A stretch of DNA of 64,000 nucleotides. Origin: Catenuloplanes indicus. GTDB lineage: Bacteria > Actinomycetota > Actinomycetes > Mycobacteriales > Micromonosporaceae. The DNA is taken from positions 8,538,501-8,602,500 of the forward strand of contig NZ_JAUSUZ010000001.1 of NCBI RefSeq assembly GCF_030813715.1, given 5' to 3'. Every line of letters starts with the position of its first letter. The stretch's first letter is position 1. Of this stretch, positions 45,401 through 59,429 are shown one piece after another. The notes beneath the pieces were generated by a model that was not told where the DNA came from, ran no database searches, and saw nothing but the letters and a program-made list of their open reading frames with translations. Position numbers and translations under genes: made by a program.

Positions 45401-48400
45401 ACGCGCCGGCCGGCGAGCCGGTGGACGCGGCGGACGGCACCGAGCGGGAACGCCTGCTCGCCCAGCTCTTCGCGGACGTGCTGAGCCTCCCGTCAGCCGG
45501 GGTGGACCAGGACTTCTTCGACCTCGGCGGCCACTCGCTGGCCGCCACCCGGCTGGTCTCCCGGATCCGCGCGGTGCTCGGCGCCGAGGTGCCGCTGCGC
45601 GCGGTGTTCGAGTCGCCGACCGCCCGCGAGCTGGCCGGCCGGCTGACCGATCGGCCGGCCCGCCCGCCGATCACCGCGCGGCCCCGGCCGGACCGCATCC
45701 CGCTGTCGTTCGCGCAGCGCCGCCTGTGGTTCCTGGACCGCCTGGAGGGCCCCGGCACGGTCTACACGATCCCGCTGCTGTCCCGGCTGCGCGGCGACCT
45801 CGACGTGGACGCGTTGCGCGCCGCGGTCGCGGACGTGGTGACCCGGCACGAGCCGCTGCGCACGCTGCTCGTCGAGCACGACGGCGAGCCGTGGCAGCAC
45901 ATCCTCGCCGAGGCGCCGGACGTGTTCACCGTGCACCCGGACGCGGACCTGCCGGCCGGGCACCGGTTCGCGCTCGACGCCGAGCCGCCGATCCGGGTCG
46001 ACCTGGCGCGCACCGGGCCGGCGGAGTGGCTGCTGCTGATCCTGCTGCACCACACCGCGGCCGACGCGCTCTCCACCGGCCCGCTCGTCGACGACCTGGA
46101 GACCGCGTACGCCGCGCGGCACGCCGGGCACGCGCCGTCGTGGACGCCGCTGGCCGTGCAGTACGCGGACGTCACGCTGTGGCAGCGGGAGCACCGGGGG
46201 AGCGCCGGCTACTGGCGGGACCGGCTGGCCGGTGCCCCGGCCGAGCTGACACTGCCCACCGACCGGCCGCGGCCCGCGCTGCCCGGCTACACCGGCGGCA
46301 CGGTCAGCGAGCCGCGGCCGGACGGGCTGGACGCGCTCGCCCGTACGCTCGGCGTCACCCCGTTCATGCTGTTCCAGGCCGCGGTCGCGGCGCTGCTGTC
46401 CCGGCTCGGCGCCGGTGACGACATCCCGCTCGGAGCGCCGGTCGGCGGCCGCACCGAACCCGCGCTGGAGCGCCTGGTCGGGTTCCTGGTCGACACCGTG
46501 GTGCTGCGCACGGACGTGTCCGGCGACCCGACGCTGGCCGAGCTGGCCGCGCGCGTGCGCGACGCCGACCTGGCCGACCTCGCGCACCAGGACGTGCCGT
46601 TCGAGCTGCTGGTCGAGCAGCTGAGGCCGGAACGCGCGCGGGCTCGGCACCCGCTCTTCCAGATCCTGGTCAACCAGCACCGCGCGGGCGAGCCCGGGGT
46701 GCGGCTGGCCGGGCTGGTGAGCGAGTCGGTGGCGCAGGCGCCGGACACGGCCAAGTTCGACCTCAGCTTCCTGCTGGAGGACGACGCGGTGTCGCTCAAC
46801 TACGCCGCGGACCTGTTCGACCACGGCAGCGCGCGGACCGTGCTGCGCCGTCTGACCCGGCTGCTGGCGGCGGCGACGCCGGGCACGCGGGTGTCCGAAC
46901 TGGACGTGCTGCTGCCCGCGGAGCGCGTGGCGCTGCGGGAGCGGAACGCGACCGCGCACGACGTGCCCGGCGGTACGGTCGTCGACCGGCTGATCGAGGC
47001 GGCGCGCGCCCACCCGTACGCGATCGCGCTGCTGCCGGACGGCGGCGTGCCGGTAACCTACGCGGAGCTGAGCCGGTCCGCGGCCGCGCTGGCCCGCGCG
47101 CTGCGCAACCGCGGCGTGGCGCCCGGCGACGTGGTCGGTGTGCGGATCCCGCGTGGCCCGGAGCTGGTGATCGCGCTCTGGGGCGTGCTGCGCGCCGGGG
47201 CCGCGTACCTGCCGATCGACCCGGACCACCCGGACGAGCGCGCCGAGCTGCTGCGCGCCGACGCCGGTGCCCGCCTGGTGCTCGGCGCGGACGACGTGCG
47301 CGCCTGGTCCGCGGGCCCGGCCGCCGACCTGCCGCCGCCGTCACCGGACCTGCCCGCCTACGTCATCTACACGTCCGGGTCGACCGGGCGCCCGAAGGGC
47401 GTCCGGGTGCCGCACCGCGCGCTGACCAACCGGCTGGAATGGATGCAGGCCGCGTTCCGGCTCGGCGACGGCGACGCGGTGCTGCAGAAGACACCGGCCA
47501 CGTTCGACGTGTCCGTGTGGGAGTTCTTCTGGCCCGCGCTCGCGGCCGCGCCGCTGGTCATCGCGCGGCCGGGCGGCCACCGCGACCCCGGCTACCTCGC
47601 GGCGCTGATCCGCCGCGCGCGTGTGACGGTCGCGCACTTCGTGCCGTCGATGCTGCGTGAGTTCGCCGCCACCCCGGCCGCCGGGTCCTGCGCGAGCCTG
47701 CGGCTGCTGGTCACCAGCGGTGAGGCGCTGGCCGCCGACCTGGCCACCGCCACCCGCGGCCTGCTCCCGCACGCCGAACTGCACAATCTCTACGGCCCGA
47801 CCGAGGCCACGGTGGACGTGACGGCGTGGCACGTGACCGGCGACGACGTGCCGATCGGGCGGCCGGTCTGGAACACCCGCGCGTACGTGCTGGACCGCCG
47901 GCTGCGGCCGGTGCCGGACGGCGTGCCCGGCGAGCTGTACCTGGCGGGCGTGCAGCTCGCGGACGGCTACCTGGGCCGGGCCGCGCTGACCGCGGAACGG
48001 TTCGTCGCGGACCCGTTCGCCCGCGGCGAGCGGCTGTACCGGACCGGTGACCTGGCCCGGTGGCGGCCGGACGGCGCGTTGGACTTCCTCGGCCGCACCG
48101 ACCACCAGGTGAAGGTGCGCGGTCTGCGGATCGAGCCGGGCGAGGTGGAGGCCGCGCTGGCCGCGCTGCCCGGCATCGCGGCCGCCGTGGTGGTCGCGCA
48201 CGGCGACCGGCTCGCCGCATACGTCACGCCCGCGGACGAGCGTCACCTCGCACCGGCCGCGCTGCGCGCCGCGCTCGCCGGGACGCTGCCGGAGTACCTG
48301 ATCCCGTCGACGTTCACGGTGCTGGCCGAGCTCCCGCTCACCACCAGCGGCAAGGTCGACCGGCGGGCACTGCCCGACCCGGCGTCCGCACCGGCCGGCG

Positions 48401-51400
48401 CCGAGGCACCGCGCGGGCTCGGCGAGGAGGTGCTGTCCGGCGTCTTCGCGGACCTGCTCGGCGTCGACCGGGTCGGCGCGGAGGACGACTTCTTCGCGCT
48501 CGGCGGCCACTCGCTGCTCGCGGTGCGCCTGGTCGCCCGGCTGCGCACGGTCTTCGGCGTCCAGCTGGCGCTGCACGACGTGTTCGACGCGCCGACCGTG
48601 CGCACGCTCGCGGAGCGGCTGCGGCGCGGCGGGGACCGGCCGGCGCTGCGGGCCGGTGCGCGCCCGGACCCGCTGCCGCTCTCCCCGGCGCAGCAACGGC
48701 TGTGGTTCATCGACCGGATGGACGGGCCGTCCGGCACGTACAACATCCCGTTCACGGCCCGGTTCCGCGGCGCGCTCGACCTGGAGGCGTTCACCGCGGC
48801 CGCGTCCGACGTGGTGGCCCGGCACGAGATCCTGCGCACGGTCTACCCCGCGCCGGGCGGCCGGGCCGCGCAGTCGATCCGGGCGCCGCACCCGGTCACG
48901 ATCATCACCGAGGGTACGGTCGCGGAGGCGATCCACCGGCCGTTCCGGCTGGACCGGGAGATCCCGATCCGGTTCCACGCGTTCGCGGCCGGGCCGGACG
49001 AGCACGTGGTCGCGGTCGTGGTGCACCACATCGCGGCCGACGAGTGGTCCGCCCGGCCGCTGTTCACCGACCTCGCCATCGCGTACGCGGCCCGGGTGTC
49101 CGGAACCGCGCCGGAATGGGACGCGCCGCTGCCGGTGCAGTACGCCGACTACGCGCTCTGGCAGCACGACCTGCTCGGCACCGGCGACGACAAGACGCCA
49201 CTGGCCGCGGAACAGCTCGCGTTCTGGAGCGCGGAACTCGCCGGCCTGCCCGAGGAACTCGCGCTCCCGGGCGCCCGCCCCCGCCCGCCGGTCGCCACCT
49301 ACCGCGGTGAACTCGGCCGCCGGCCACTGTCGACGGAGCTGGCGGCGGCGCTGCGGTCGGTGGCCGCGGCGCACGGCGTCACCGTGTTCATGGTGCTGCA
49401 GGCCGCGGTCGCGGTGCTGCTGCGCAAGCTGGGCGCCGGTACCGACCTGCCGCTCGGCACGCCGATCGCGGGCCGGGCCGACGCCGCGCTCGACGACCTG
49501 GTCGGCTGCTTCCTGAACACGCTCGTGCTGCGCACCGACGTCTCCGGCGACCCCACGTTCACCGAGCTGCTCGACCGGGTGCGGCGCACCGACCTGGCCG
49601 CGTTCGCCCATTCTGACCTGCCGTTCGAGCGCCTGGTCGAGCATCTCGCGCCGGCCCGCTCGCTGTCCCGGCACCCGCTCTTCCAGGTCGTCACCACCCA
49701 CCGGTACGCGGACCAGGACGGCTTCGGTCTCGCGGGCCTGGAGGTGGCGCCGGAACCGGCCGAGTTCACCGTCGCGAAGTTCGACCTGACGTTCGTCATC
49801 GAGGAGGACGCGGCCACCGGCGCCACCACGCTGGAACTGACCTGCGCCCGCGACCTCTTCGACGACGGCACCGCGGACCGGCTGCTGGACCGCCTCGACC
49901 GGGTCCTGCACGCCGTCCTCACCGACCCCGGCCAGCGGATCAGCACGGTACGGGTGCTGGACGACCGCGAACGCGAGCTGGTCCGGCACGGGTGGAACCG
50001 GACCGCGCGGGACGTACCGTTCACCGACCTGGCCGGGCTGTTCGAGGCGCAGGTGGCGGCCCGGCCGGACGCGGTCGCGCTGGCCGACGGCGACCGCGAG
50101 CTCACCTACCGGCAACTGGACGCGGCCGCGAACCGGCTCGCCCACGCGCTGCTCGGCCGCGGCGCCGGGCCGGAGCGGATCGTCGCGGTCGCGCTGCGCC
50201 GGTCCGCGGAGGTGGTGACCGCGATCCTGGCGGTGGCCAAGACCGGCGCGGCGTACCTGCCGATCGACCCGGACCACCCGGCGACCCGGGTACGGCACGT
50301 GCTCGACGACGCGCGGCCGGTGCTGGCGGTCGCGGCGCGCGCAGAAGACGTACCCGCGCCGGGCCCTGAGGTCGTCGACGTCGCCATGGCGTGGGCTGCC
50401 GGTCCCGCCACGCGGCCGGACCGGGCGGCGCCGGTGCCGTCGCGGCTGGCCTACGTCATCTACACGTCCGGGTCGACCGGGCGGCCGAAGGGCGTGGCGG
50501 TCCCGCACGCGGGGCTGCCGGACCTGGTCGCCACGATGGCCGGTGGGTCGCGCGGCGGCGCCGGGGCCCGGGTCGGGTCGTTCGCGTCGTTCTCGTTCGA
50601 CGTCACGGTGGCGGAACTGGCCATCTCGATCCTGAGCGGCGGCACCGTCGTGCTGCTGCCGGACCACGCCCGCGCCGGTGCCGCGCTGGCCCGGTTCGCC
50701 ACCGCGCAGCGGCTGACCCACCTGGTGATCCCGCCGTCCGTGCTGTCCTCGCTGCCCCGGCCCGGCACCGCTGAGCCGACGATCGGCCCGGACGTGACGC
50801 TGCTGGTCGGGACGGAGGCGCTGCGCCGCGACCTGATCCGGGACTGGGCCGGCGGGCGGCTGTTCCTGAACTGCTACGGCCCGACCGAGACGACCGTCAA
50901 CTCCACCCTGTGGACGGCCGAGCCGGACTGGCCGGGCGCGGTGCTGCCGATCGGGCGGCCGGACGTGAACCGCCGCGCCTATGTGCTCGGGCCGGACCTG
51001 GCGCCGGTGCCGCCGGGCGTGACCGGTGAGCTGTACCTGGCCGGCGGGCTCGCGCGCGGCTACCTCGGCCGGGCCGGGCTGACGGCGCAGCGATTCGTGG
51101 CCGACCCGTTCGGCGTGCCGGGCGGCCGGCTCTACCGCACCGGCGACCTCGCCCGGTGGACCGGCACCGGGCTGCTGGAGTACCTCGGCCGCGCGGACGA
51201 CCAGCTCAAGGTGCGGGGCCTGCGCATCGAGCCGGCTGAGATCGAGGCCGCGCTCCGTGACCTGCCCGGCGTGGCGGCCGCCGCGGTCGCGGCCCGCCCC
51301 GGTCCGGACGGCCGCGACCGTCTGGTCGGCTACCTGGTTCCGGACGGCGACGCCCCGGACCCGGCGCGGATCGCGCGGCTGGCGGGGGAGGTGCTGCCGG

Positions 51401-53232
51401 CCGGGATGGTGCCGTCCGCGTGGATGGTGCTGGACGCGCTGCCGCACACGGTCGCCGGGAAGCTCGACCGCGACCGGCTGCCGGCACCGGCCACGGTCGA
51501 GGCGGAGCGGGCGGACGCGGCCACCGATGTCGAGCAGACGCTGGTGGACCTGTTCGCGGAACTGCTCGGCCGGGACGATCTCGGTGCCACGGACGGCTTC
51601 TTCGCGCTCGGCGGCGACAGCATCCTGTCGATCCAGCTGGTCGCCCGGGCCCGCGACCACGGGCTGCTCCTCGCACCGCGGGACGTCTTCGAGAACCCGA
51701 CGCCGCGCGAGCTGGCGGCGGTCGCGACCGAGGCCGGAATCGCGGTGCACGATCCCGGCGCCGGCGCCGTGCCGCTGACCCCGATCATGCGCCGGTTCGT
51801 GGACGCGGACCCGGCCGTGGCGAAGTTCGGCCAGGCGTTGCGGTTGAGTCTGCCGGCCGGGCTGACCGAGCGGACGATCCGGGACGGGCTGCGCGCGGTC
51901 CTGGGCCACCACGACGCGCTGCGCGCCCGGCTGGAGCCGGGCCGTCTGGTCGTGCCGCCGGAGGTGCCGGAGCCGGCGCTGACCGTGGTGACCGGCGACG
52001 CGGAGCTGCCCCTGGCGACCGCACGGGCCGGCCTGGACCCGTGGCGCGGCGCGATGATGCACGCGCTCTGGCGCGACACCGGGCCGGGCCGGCGCTCCGA
52101 GCTGCTGATCCTGATCCACCACCTGGTGGTCGACGGCGTCTCCTGGCGCATCCTCGCGGCCGACCTCGAGTCGGCCTGCACCGCGCTCCATCACGGACGG
52201 ACACCGCGGCTCCGCCCGGTCGCCACGTCGCTGCGCACCTGGGCGCGGGCGCTGCCGGACGCGGCGCTCGCCCGCGAACCGGAGGCCCGCTACTGGCGTG
52301 ACGTGCTCGACGCCGTCACCCCGGCACCGCGCGGCCGCGCGGCGGCCTCCGCCGGGTCCACACCGGGGGCCGGGCCCGGCGCCCGCGGCGGTGCGGCCGG
52401 CACACCTGATCCCGCCGCTGCCGCGAATGCGGCCGAGCCCGGCACGCTCGACACCGTCGCGCAGCTGAGCCGGACGCTACCGGCCGCGGACACCGCGCCG
52501 CTGCTCGGGGACGTGCCGGACCGGCTGCGGGCGGGCGTCAACGACGTGCTGCTGGCCGCGCTCGGGCTGGCGTTGCGCGAGTGGACCGGTGACGAGACCG
52601 TGATCGACCTGGAGGGGCACGGGCGCGAGCAGCAGATCGTGCCCGGCGCCGATCTGACCAGGACGGTCGGCTGGTTCACCACGGTCTATCCGGTGCGGCT
52701 CGCGACCGGTGGTGCCGGACTGGCCGAGGCCGAGGCCGACCCGGGCCGGGCCGCGGCGGCGGTCAGGGCCACGGCCGCGTCGCTCGGCACGGTCCCGGAC
52801 CACGGCATCGGGTTCGGGCTGCTGCGCGAGCTGGCCCGGCACCCGGCGCTGACCGGGGCGCCGCGGCCGTGGATCGCGTTCAACTACCTGGGCCGGATCG
52901 GTGGCACGCCGGACCGCCACGGTGCCGGCTGGCGCATCGACGGCGGTCTCGGCGGCACGGTGGACGGGCACCGCGTCGCTGACCACACGCTCAGCATCGA
53001 CGTCACGGCCGTGCCCGGTGCGGACGGGACCGCACTGCGGGCCGTCTTCGCCTACGTCTCCACCGCGATCGAGGAGGACTCCGTGGACCGACTGGCCACG
53101 CTGTGGGAACGGGCGCTGCGTGCGGTCGCGGCCGCCGCGGTCACCACCCGGCTCACCCCGGCCGACGTGCCGCTCGCCGGGCTCGACCAGCGGCAGCTGG
53201 ACCGGATCGCGGCGAAGTGGGCCGCCCGATGA
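39484..53232 (+). CDS. NRPS2: C-A-T-C-A(beta-Ala)-T-C-A(Ser)-T-C-A-T-E
   Basis: A 4582-residue synthetase with four full modules. C1 (1-430, HHILLDGWS at 142) is of the D-Cl type, fitting the E domain ending NRPS1. The C2, C3 and C4 starts ([11 protein letters not shown] type) are L-Cl; C3 has HHTAADA, with the usual Gly replaced. Pockets: A1 D-T-W-T-I-A-S-V-D (unassigned); A2 I-D-T-T-V-S-L-G-D (beta-alanine type, first Asp missing; [13 protein letters not shown]); A3 D-V-W-H-V-S-L-V-D (serine); A4 D-V-A-V-L-G-C-V-N (unassigned). The last T is GGDS type before an intact E ([10 protein letters not shown]). ATG 39484 overlaps the NRPS1 stop by 4 nt and has GGAGG 5 nt upstream. Confidence 0.93.
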
Positions 53233-56200
53233 GCGCGATCACGGACGTCCTGCCGCTGTCCCCGTTGCAGGAGGGCTTGCTCTTCCTCAGCGGGTACGCG
53301 GATTCCGGCCCCGATCCGTACACGGTGCAGCTCGTTCTCGATCTTCGTGGCCCGCTCGGCGCCGGCCGGCTCCGGCAGGCCGCGAACGCGCTGCTCGACC
53401 GGCACCCGCACCTGCGCGCCGCGTTCTGGACCGAGGACGTGGACCGCCCGGTCGCGCTGGTACCGGACCGGGTCGACGTGCCGTGGACCGAGACGGACCT
53501 GTCCGGCCCGAGTCACCGGACCGGCATCCTCGAGCGCGCCGAGGCCATCGCGGCGGCGGAGCGAGCCCGCCGGCTGGACCTGACCAGGCCGCCGCTGTTC
53601 CGCTTCCACCTGCTGCGGCTCGGACCGGACCGGCACCGGCTGCTGGTGACCAGCCATCACCTGCTGCTCGACGGCTGGTCGACCGCGCCGCTGATCCGGG
53701 AGCTGCTCACGCTCTACCGCGCACCGGGCACGCTGCCGGAGCCGGCCCGATACCGCGACTACCTCGCGTGGCTGGCCGCCCGCGACCGGCCTGCCGCCGT
53801 CGGCGCGTGGCGCGCGGACCTGGCCGGTGCGGTCTCCTGCACCCCGTTCAGTGGTCCCGCGCGGCCGTCCCCGGTCGTGCACCGGGTCGCGGCCGACATC
53901 GACGGCGGCGGGCTCATCGCGCTGACCCGGGAGCTGGGCGTCACGCTCAATACGGTCCTGCAGTGCGCCTGGCTGACCGTGCTGGCCGCGGCCGGTGGCG
54001 GGCCGGACGTGGTCACCGGTCAGGCCGTGTCCGGCCGTCCGGCGGAGCTGCCCGGCGCCGACGGGATGATCGGGCTGTTCCTGAACACGGTCCCGGTGCG
54101 GGCCCGGCTGCGCCCGGCGGAGCCGTTCGCGGACCTGCTCCGGCGCCACCAGGCCGCGCAGGCCGCGCTGCGCGAGCACGCGTGGCTGGACCTGCCCGCG
54201 ATCCTGAACGCGGCCGGGCAGGGCGAGCTGTTCGACAGCCTGCTCGTGGTCCAGACGTTCCCGGGCGTGGAACGGACTGACGAGTCAGACGGCCGGCTGA
54301 CCGTGGAGTCGGTCGAGGGACATGACGGATCGCACTATCCGGTGATGCTCACGGCCGCGCCCGGCGCCGGCCGGCTCCGGCTGGAACTGAAGTACCGCGA
54401 CGGCACGCCCGGCGCCGCCGCGCTCCTCGACCGCCTGCTGCGCGTCCTGACCCAGATCATCGACGATCCGGCGGTACGCACCGGCGCGGTCACCACGCTC
54501 GACGACCACGACCGGTCGCCGGTCACGACCGCGCCGGCCGCAACCGTGCGGCGGGCGGGCGGGCTCCCGTCCGCGGATGCCCGTGCCGCGGTCGGCGCGG
54601 CGCTCCCGGAGGACCTGTCCGCGCTGCTGAGGCCCGCGGATCCGGCCGCCACCGCGCTCGTCTGCGACGGGGCCGGCATCAGCGCGGGTGACCTCAGGGA
54701 CCGCGCCGATCGGCTCGCGGCGGCGTTGCAGCACCGCGGGATCGGGCCGGAATCCGTCGTCGGGCTCGCCACCGGCTACCGCCCGGAGCTGGTGGCCGGG
54801 CTGCTCGCGGTGCTACGGACCGGCGCGGCCTACCTGCCGCTCGACCTCGATCATCCGCCGGCCCGGCTCCGCCACATGATCGACACGGCGCGTCCCGATC
54901 TGCTGCTGACGACCGGTGAGCTGCCGTACGACGTCCCGCAGCTCGACGTCACCGCGCCGCTGCCGGACGCGGCGCCGAAACCGGTCACCGTGGACCCGGA
55001 CCATGCCGCCTACGTGCTGTTCACCTCCGGGTCCACCGGCACGCCGAAGGCCGTGATCGGCACCCGCGGCGGTCTGGCCGCCCGGCTGAGGTGGATGCTG
55101 GCGGCCGAGCCAGCCACGCCCGGCGACGTCGTGCTGGCCAAGAGCTCGATCGGCTTCGTCGACGGCTCGACCGAACTGCTCGGCGCGCTGGCCGCGCACG
55201 TGCCGGTGGTGCTGGCCGGCCGGGACGACCGCCGCGACCCGCTCGCGCTCATCGACCTGATCGAGCGGCACCGGATCACCCGGCTCACGGCCGTACCGAC
55301 GCTGCTGCGGGCGCTGGCGGAGCACGGCCGCGGCCGGCTCGGCTCGGTCAACCTGTGGATCTCCAGCGGTGAACCGCTCACCCGCGCGCACACCGACGGC
55401 CTGACCGCGCGCGTGGTCAACCTGTACGGCTGTTCCGAGGCCAGCGGCGACAGCACCTACCTGGCCGACGCGCGCCGGGACCCGCACCTCGGCACGCCGA
55501 TCACCGGCACCGCGGCGTACGTGCTCGACGCCTGGCTGCGCCCGGTGCCGGTCGGGGGCGTCGGTGAGCTGTACCTGTCCGGCGCCGGCCTGGCCCGCGG
55601 CTACCTGCGTGCGCCCGCCGCGACCGCGGACCGGTTCGTGGCGCACCCGTTCGTGCCCGGCGCCCGCCTCTACCGCACCGGCGACCTGGTGCGGCGCCGC
55701 GCCGACGGCGGTCTCGACCACCTCGGCCGCACCGACGAGCAGGTCAAGGTGCGCGGCCACCGCATCGAACCGGCCGAGATCGAGTCCGTGCTCGCCACCG
55801 CGCCCGGTGTCAGCGCGGCCGCGGTCACCGTCCACGACGGCCGCCTGACGGCCTATCTCGCGCCGGGTTCCGGCCACACCGCGGGTTCCGGGGGCGGGGC
55901 CCGCCCCGCCGGAACCGGGGATGCCGGTGCGAGCGGCGCGCGGATCGACCTGACCGCGGTCCGTGCCCATGCGGCCGGGCGGCTCGCCGAGCACCAGCTG
56001 CCGTCGATCATGGTGGTGCTGGAGCGGCTGCCGATGACACCGACCGGGAAGGTCGCCCGGCGCGAGCTGCCGAAGCCGGATCCGGCCGCGCTGACCGGCA
56101 CCGGACGGCCACGCACGCCGGACGAGCGCGCACTGGCCCGGATCTTCGCGGACGTGCTCGGCCTGCCGGAGGTGGGCGTGCACGACGGCTTCACCGAGCT

Positions 56201-59200
56201 GGGCGGCGACAGCATCCTGTCGATCCGGCTGGTCAACCGCGCGCGCGAGGCCGGTCTGCCGCTGCGGCCCCGGGACGTCTTCGAGCACCGGACCGTGGCC
56301 GCGCTGGCCGCGATCGCCCGTCACCACGGCGAGGACGGCGTGGACGACGGCGAGGCGGCGCTGCGGGCGTTCCGGGACCGGCATGCGGCGCTGCGCGACG
56401 ATCCCCGGGTCGAGGACGTGCTGCCGCTGACGCCGTTGCAGGCCGGCATGTTCTTCCTCGCCGGGTACGACCGGGAGGCACCGGACGTCTACACGATGCG
56501 GCTGCGGCTGCGGCTGCGCGGGCCGGTCGACGAGGAGCGGCTGCGCGACGCGGCCCGCCGCGTGATCGCCCGGCATCCCGCGTTGCGCGCGAGTTTCGTC
56601 CACCACGACGGCGAACCGGTGCAGATCGTACGGACCGCGCCGGGCGGCTCGGAGCCGGAGTGGAACGGGCCGGACCGGCGCTTCGACCTCGGCGCACCCC
56701 CGCTGATCCGCTTCGCGCTGGACCGCGTCGCCGACGGCGAGCACCGGTTCACGGTCACGAACCATCACCTGATCCTGGACGGCTGGTCCGTACCGCTGCT
56801 GGTGCGGGAGATCTTTGCGACCTACGCCGGGCTGGAGCCGGACACGCCGGCCGGCGGCCACCGCGCCCACCTGCGCTGGCTCGCCACCCGCGACCGCGCG
56901 GCCGCCGCCCGCGCCTGGCGGGACGCGCTCGACGGCCTGCCCGGCCCCACGCTGCTGGCCGGCCCGGCCGCCGCTGCTCGCCCGGACGGCGGCGGCGCCG
57001 ACCTGTTGCCGCTGGCCCTGCCCGCGGGCCGGGCCGAGGCGCTGACCGCGCTGGCCCGCCGCACCGGCGTCACGCTGAACACGGTGCTGCAACTGGCCTG
57101 GGCCACCGTGCTGGCCCGCGCGACCGGGCGCGACGACGTGGTCTTCGGCGCCACCGTCTCCGGCCGCGACGCCGGTTTCCCGGACGCCGAGGCCACGCTC
57201 GGGCTGCTGATCAACACGGTGCCGGTCCGGGTCCGCCTGCCGCGCGCGGAGACGGTCGCCGGCGCGCTGCGGCGGGTCCAGGCCGAGGCCGCGGCGCTGC
57301 TGGAGCACCGGCACGCCGGGCTCGCGGACGTGCTGCGCTGGTCCGGCCGGCGGGAACTGTTCGACACGCTGCTGGTCTTCGAGAGCTTCCCGGTCGACGA
57401 GGACGCGCTGCACGCGGCCGAGCGCGCGGCCGGCCTCGACGTCGCGGCGCTGGCCGGTGAGTCGGTCACGCACTACCCGCTGACGCTGACCGTGCTGCCC
57501 GGCACCGGACTGGACCTGATCCTGGAGTACCGCCCGGATCTGTTCACCGCGGACGCCGCGGCCCGGCTCGGCGACCGCCTGCTGGCCGTGCTCGCCGCGA
57601 TCGTGGCCGCCCCGGACGCCCCGCTGGCCGCGCTGCCCTCGGCCGGCCCGGCCGAACGTGAGCTGGTCCTGACCGGCTGGAACGACACGTCCACGGCCGG
57701 CGCGGAGCAGCTGCTGCCGGACCTGTTCGCCGCGTGCGTGCGCAGCCGGCCGGACGCACCCGCGCTGGTGCTCGGCGGCACCACGTGGACGTTCGCCGAG
57801 ACCGGCGTGGCCGTCGACCGGATCGCCGGTGCGCTGCAACGACACGGCGTCGGGCCGGAGGACCGCGTCGCCGTGCTCGGCTCCCGCACGCCGGAGGCGA
57901 TGGCGGCGATGCTGGCCGTGCTCGCGTCCGGCGCGGCCTACCTGCCGATCGACCCGTCCTATCCGGCCGAGCGGATCCGGACGCTGCTGACCGGCGCGCG
58001 CCCGGCCGCGCTGCTGCACACGCCGGACGTACCCGCGCCGCCGTTCGACGGCCCGGTGCTGAGCACCGACGCGGCCGGCCCGTTCACCGCGCCGCGGATC
58101 AGCGGGCAGCACCCGGCGTACGTGGTCTACACCTCCGGGTCCACCGGCACGCCGAAGGGCGTGGTCATCCCGCACGCCGCGATCGCGAACCTCTACCGAA
58201 GCCACCGCCGGCACCTGCACGAGCCGACCGTCCGGCTGGCGGGGCGGGAGCGGCTGCGGGTCGCGCACGCCTGGCCGTTCGCGTTCGACGCGGCCTGGCA
58301 GCCGCAGCTGTGGCTGTTCAGCGGCCACGCGGTGCACCTGGCCGACGAGGAGCAGCGCACCGACCCGGCCGCGCTGGCGAAGCTGATCGACCGGTCCGGC
58401 ATCGACTTCGTCGAGGTCGCGCCCGCGATGCTGGCCGCGCTGGACGACCTCGGTATGTTCCAGCCGGACCGGCACACGCTGTCGATGATCGGCTTCGGTG
58501 GCGACGCGGTGGGGGAGCAGCAGTGGCGCCGCCTGGCGAACACGCCCGGCCTGGCCGCGGTCAACCTCTACGGCCCGACCGAGTGCACGGTGGACTCGCT
58601 GGCCGCGTTCGCCACGGACGCGGAACGGCCGGTGATCGGCCGGCCGGTGGACAACGCCCGCGCGTACGTGCTGGACGCGAACCTGAGCGTGCTGCCGCCC
58701 GGCGTGCCCGGCGAGCTGTACCTGGCCGGTGCCGGCCTGGCCCGCGGTTATCTGGACGCACCGGCCGCGACCGCGGCCCGGTTCGTGGCCAGCCCGTTCG
58801 AGCCCGGCGGCCGTCTCTACCGCACGGGCGACCTGGTGCGCTGGACCGAGAACGGCACGATCGACTACCTCGGCCGCACCGACGACCAGGTCAAGATCCG
58901 CGGGTACCGGGTCGAGCTGGGCGAGGTGCAGGCCGCGCTCGCCGCCCACCCGGACGTGGCCCAGGCCGAGGCCGCCGCGCCCACGCTCGGCAACGGCCGC
59001 CGGATCCTGGCCGGGTACGTGGTGCCGCGCGCCGGGCGGACGCTCGACCCGGCCGCGTTGAAAGGACACCTGGCCGCACGGCTGCCGGACTTCCTCGTAC
59101 CCGCGGCGTTCGTGGTTCTGGATCGTCTGCCGCTGACCGGGAACGGCAAGGTGGACCGGGCCCGCCTGCCGCGCCCCGACCTGGCGGCGCCCACGTACCG

Positions 59201-59429
59201 CCCACCGGCCACCGACGCGGAGCACAAGCTCTGCGCGGCGTTCGCGGAGGCGCTGGGCGTGGACCGGGTCGGCGTCGACGACGACTTCTTCGCGCTCGGC
59301 GGTGACAGCCTCGCCACGCTCCGCCTGGTCGCGCTGACCAAGGACGTCAGCCCCCGGGACGTCTTCACGCACCGCACGCCCGGCGCGCTCGCAGCCGCCG
59401 GGAACCCCCACCCCAAGGAGTACGCATGA
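53229..59429 (+). CDS. NRPS3: C-A(beta-Ala)-T-C-A(basic)-T, no thioesterase
   Basis: A 2066-residue synthetase. C1 (1-425, HHLLLDGWS) is D-Cl-like, matching the E at the end of NRPS2. A1 (about 458-950) has pocket V-D-T-T-I-S-L-G-D with [13 protein letters not shown] and [11 protein letters not shown], paralogous to the beta-alanine A domain of NRPS2. C2 (about 1060-1470, HHLILDGWS) is also D-Cl-like although no E precedes it; beta-alanine is achiral, so this need not matter. A2 pocket is D-A-Q-E-G-G-L-V-D (basic residue likely). The final T ([11 protein letters not shown]) is about five residues shorter than its neighbours between helices, and the protein ends there without TE, R or C domain. 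It overlaps NRPS2 and the oxidase by 4 nt each. Confidence 0.92.
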   Translation: MSAITDVLPLSPLQEGLLFLSGYADSGPDPYTVQLVLDLRGPLGAGRLRQAANALLDRHPHLRAAFWTEDVDRPVALVPDRVDVPWTETDLSGPSHRTGILERAEAIAAAERARRLDLTRPPLFRFHLLRLGPDRHRLLVTSHHLLLDGWSTAPLIRELLTLYRAPGTLPEPARYRDYLAWLAARDRPAAVGAWRADLAGAVSCTPFSGPARPSPVVHRVAADIDGGGLIALTRELGVTLNTVLQCAWLTVLAAAGGGPDVVTGQAVSGRPAELPGADGMIGLFLNTVPVRARLRPAEPFADLLRRHQAAQAALREHAWLDLPAILNAAGQGELFDSLLVVQTFPGVERTDESDGRLTVESVEGHDGSHYPVMLTAAPGAGRLRLELKYRDGTPGAAALLDRLLRVLTQIIDDPAVRTGAVTTLDDHDRSPVTTAPAATVRRAGGLPSADARAAVGAALPEDLSALLRPADPAATALVCDGAGISAGDLRDRADRLAAALQHRGIGPESVVGLATGYRPELVAGLLAVLRTGAAYLPLDLDHPPARLRHMIDTARPDLLLTTGELPYDVPQLDVTAPLPDAAPKPVTVDPDHAAYVLFTSGSTGTPKAVIGTRGGLAARLRWMLAAEPATPGDVVLAKSSIGFVDGSTELLGALAAHVPVVLAGRDDRRDPLALIDLIERHRITRLTAVPTLLRALAEHGRGRLGSVNLWISSGEPLTRAHTDGLTARVVNLYGCSEASGDSTYLADARRDPHLGTPITGTAAYVLDAWLRPVPVGGVGELYLSGAGLARGYLRAPAATADRFVAHPFVPGARLYRTGDLVRRRADGGLDHLGRTDEQVKVRGHRIEPAEIESVLATAPGVSAAAVTVHDGRLTAYLAPGSGHTAGSGGGARPAGTGDAGASGARIDLTAVRAHAAGRLAEHQLPSIMVVLERLPMTPTGKVARRELPKPDPAALTGTGRPRTPDERALARIFADVLGLPEVGVHDGFTELGGDSILSIRLVNRAREAGLPLRPRDVFEHRTVAALAAIARHHGEDGVDDGEAALRAFRDRHAALRDDPRVEDVLPLTPLQAGMFFLAGYDREAPDVYTMRLRLRLRGPVDEERLRDAARRVIARHPALRASFVHHDGEPVQIVRTAPGGSEPEWNGPDRRFDLGAPPLIRFALDRVADGEHRFTVTNHHLILDGWSVPLLVREIFATYAGLEPDTPAGGHRAHLRWLATRDRAAAARAWRDALDGLPGPTLLAGPAAAARPDGGGADLLPLALPAGRAEALTALARRTGVTLNTVLQLAWATVLARATGRDDVVFGATVSGRDAGFPDAEATLGLLINTVPVRVRLPRAETVAGALRRVQAEAAALLEHRHAGLADVLRWSGRRELFDTLLVFESFPVDEDALHAAERAAGLDVAALAGESVTHYPLTLTVLPGTGLDLILEYRPDLFTADAAARLGDRLLAVLAAIVAAPDAPLAALPSAGPAERELVLTGWNDTSTAGAEQLLPDLFAACVRSRPDAPALVLGGTTWTFAETGVAVDRIAGALQRHGVGPEDRVAVLGSRTPEAMAAMLAVLASGAAYLPIDPSYPAERIRTLLTGARPAALLHTPDVPAPPFDGPVLSTDAAGPFTAPRISGQHPAYVVYTSGSTGTPKGVVIPHAAIANLYRSHRRHLHEPTVRLAGRERLRVAHAWPFAFDAAWQPQLWLFSGHAVHLADEEQRTDPAALAKLIDRSGIDFVEVAPAMLAALDDLGMFQPDRHTLSMIGFGGDAVGEQQWRRLANTPGLAAVNLYGPTECTVDSLAAFATDAERPVIGRPVDNARAYVLDANLSVLPPGVPGELYLAGAGLARGYLDAPAATAARFVASPFEPGGRLYRTGDLVRWTENGTIDYLGRTDDQVKIRGYRVELGEVQAALAAHPDVAQAEAAAPTLGNGRRILAGYVVPRAGRTLDPAALKGHLAARLPDFLVPAAFVVLDRLPLTGNGKVDRARLPRPDLAAPTYRPPATDAEHKLCAAFAEALGVDRVGVDDDFFALGGDSLATLRLVALTKDVSPRDVFTHRTPGALAAAGNPHPKEYA

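Noticed and set aside
59200-59429. A thioesterase at the end of NRPS3
   Set aside because: There is no GxSxG motif or further sequence after the final carrier domain; the protein ends within about 15 residues of it.
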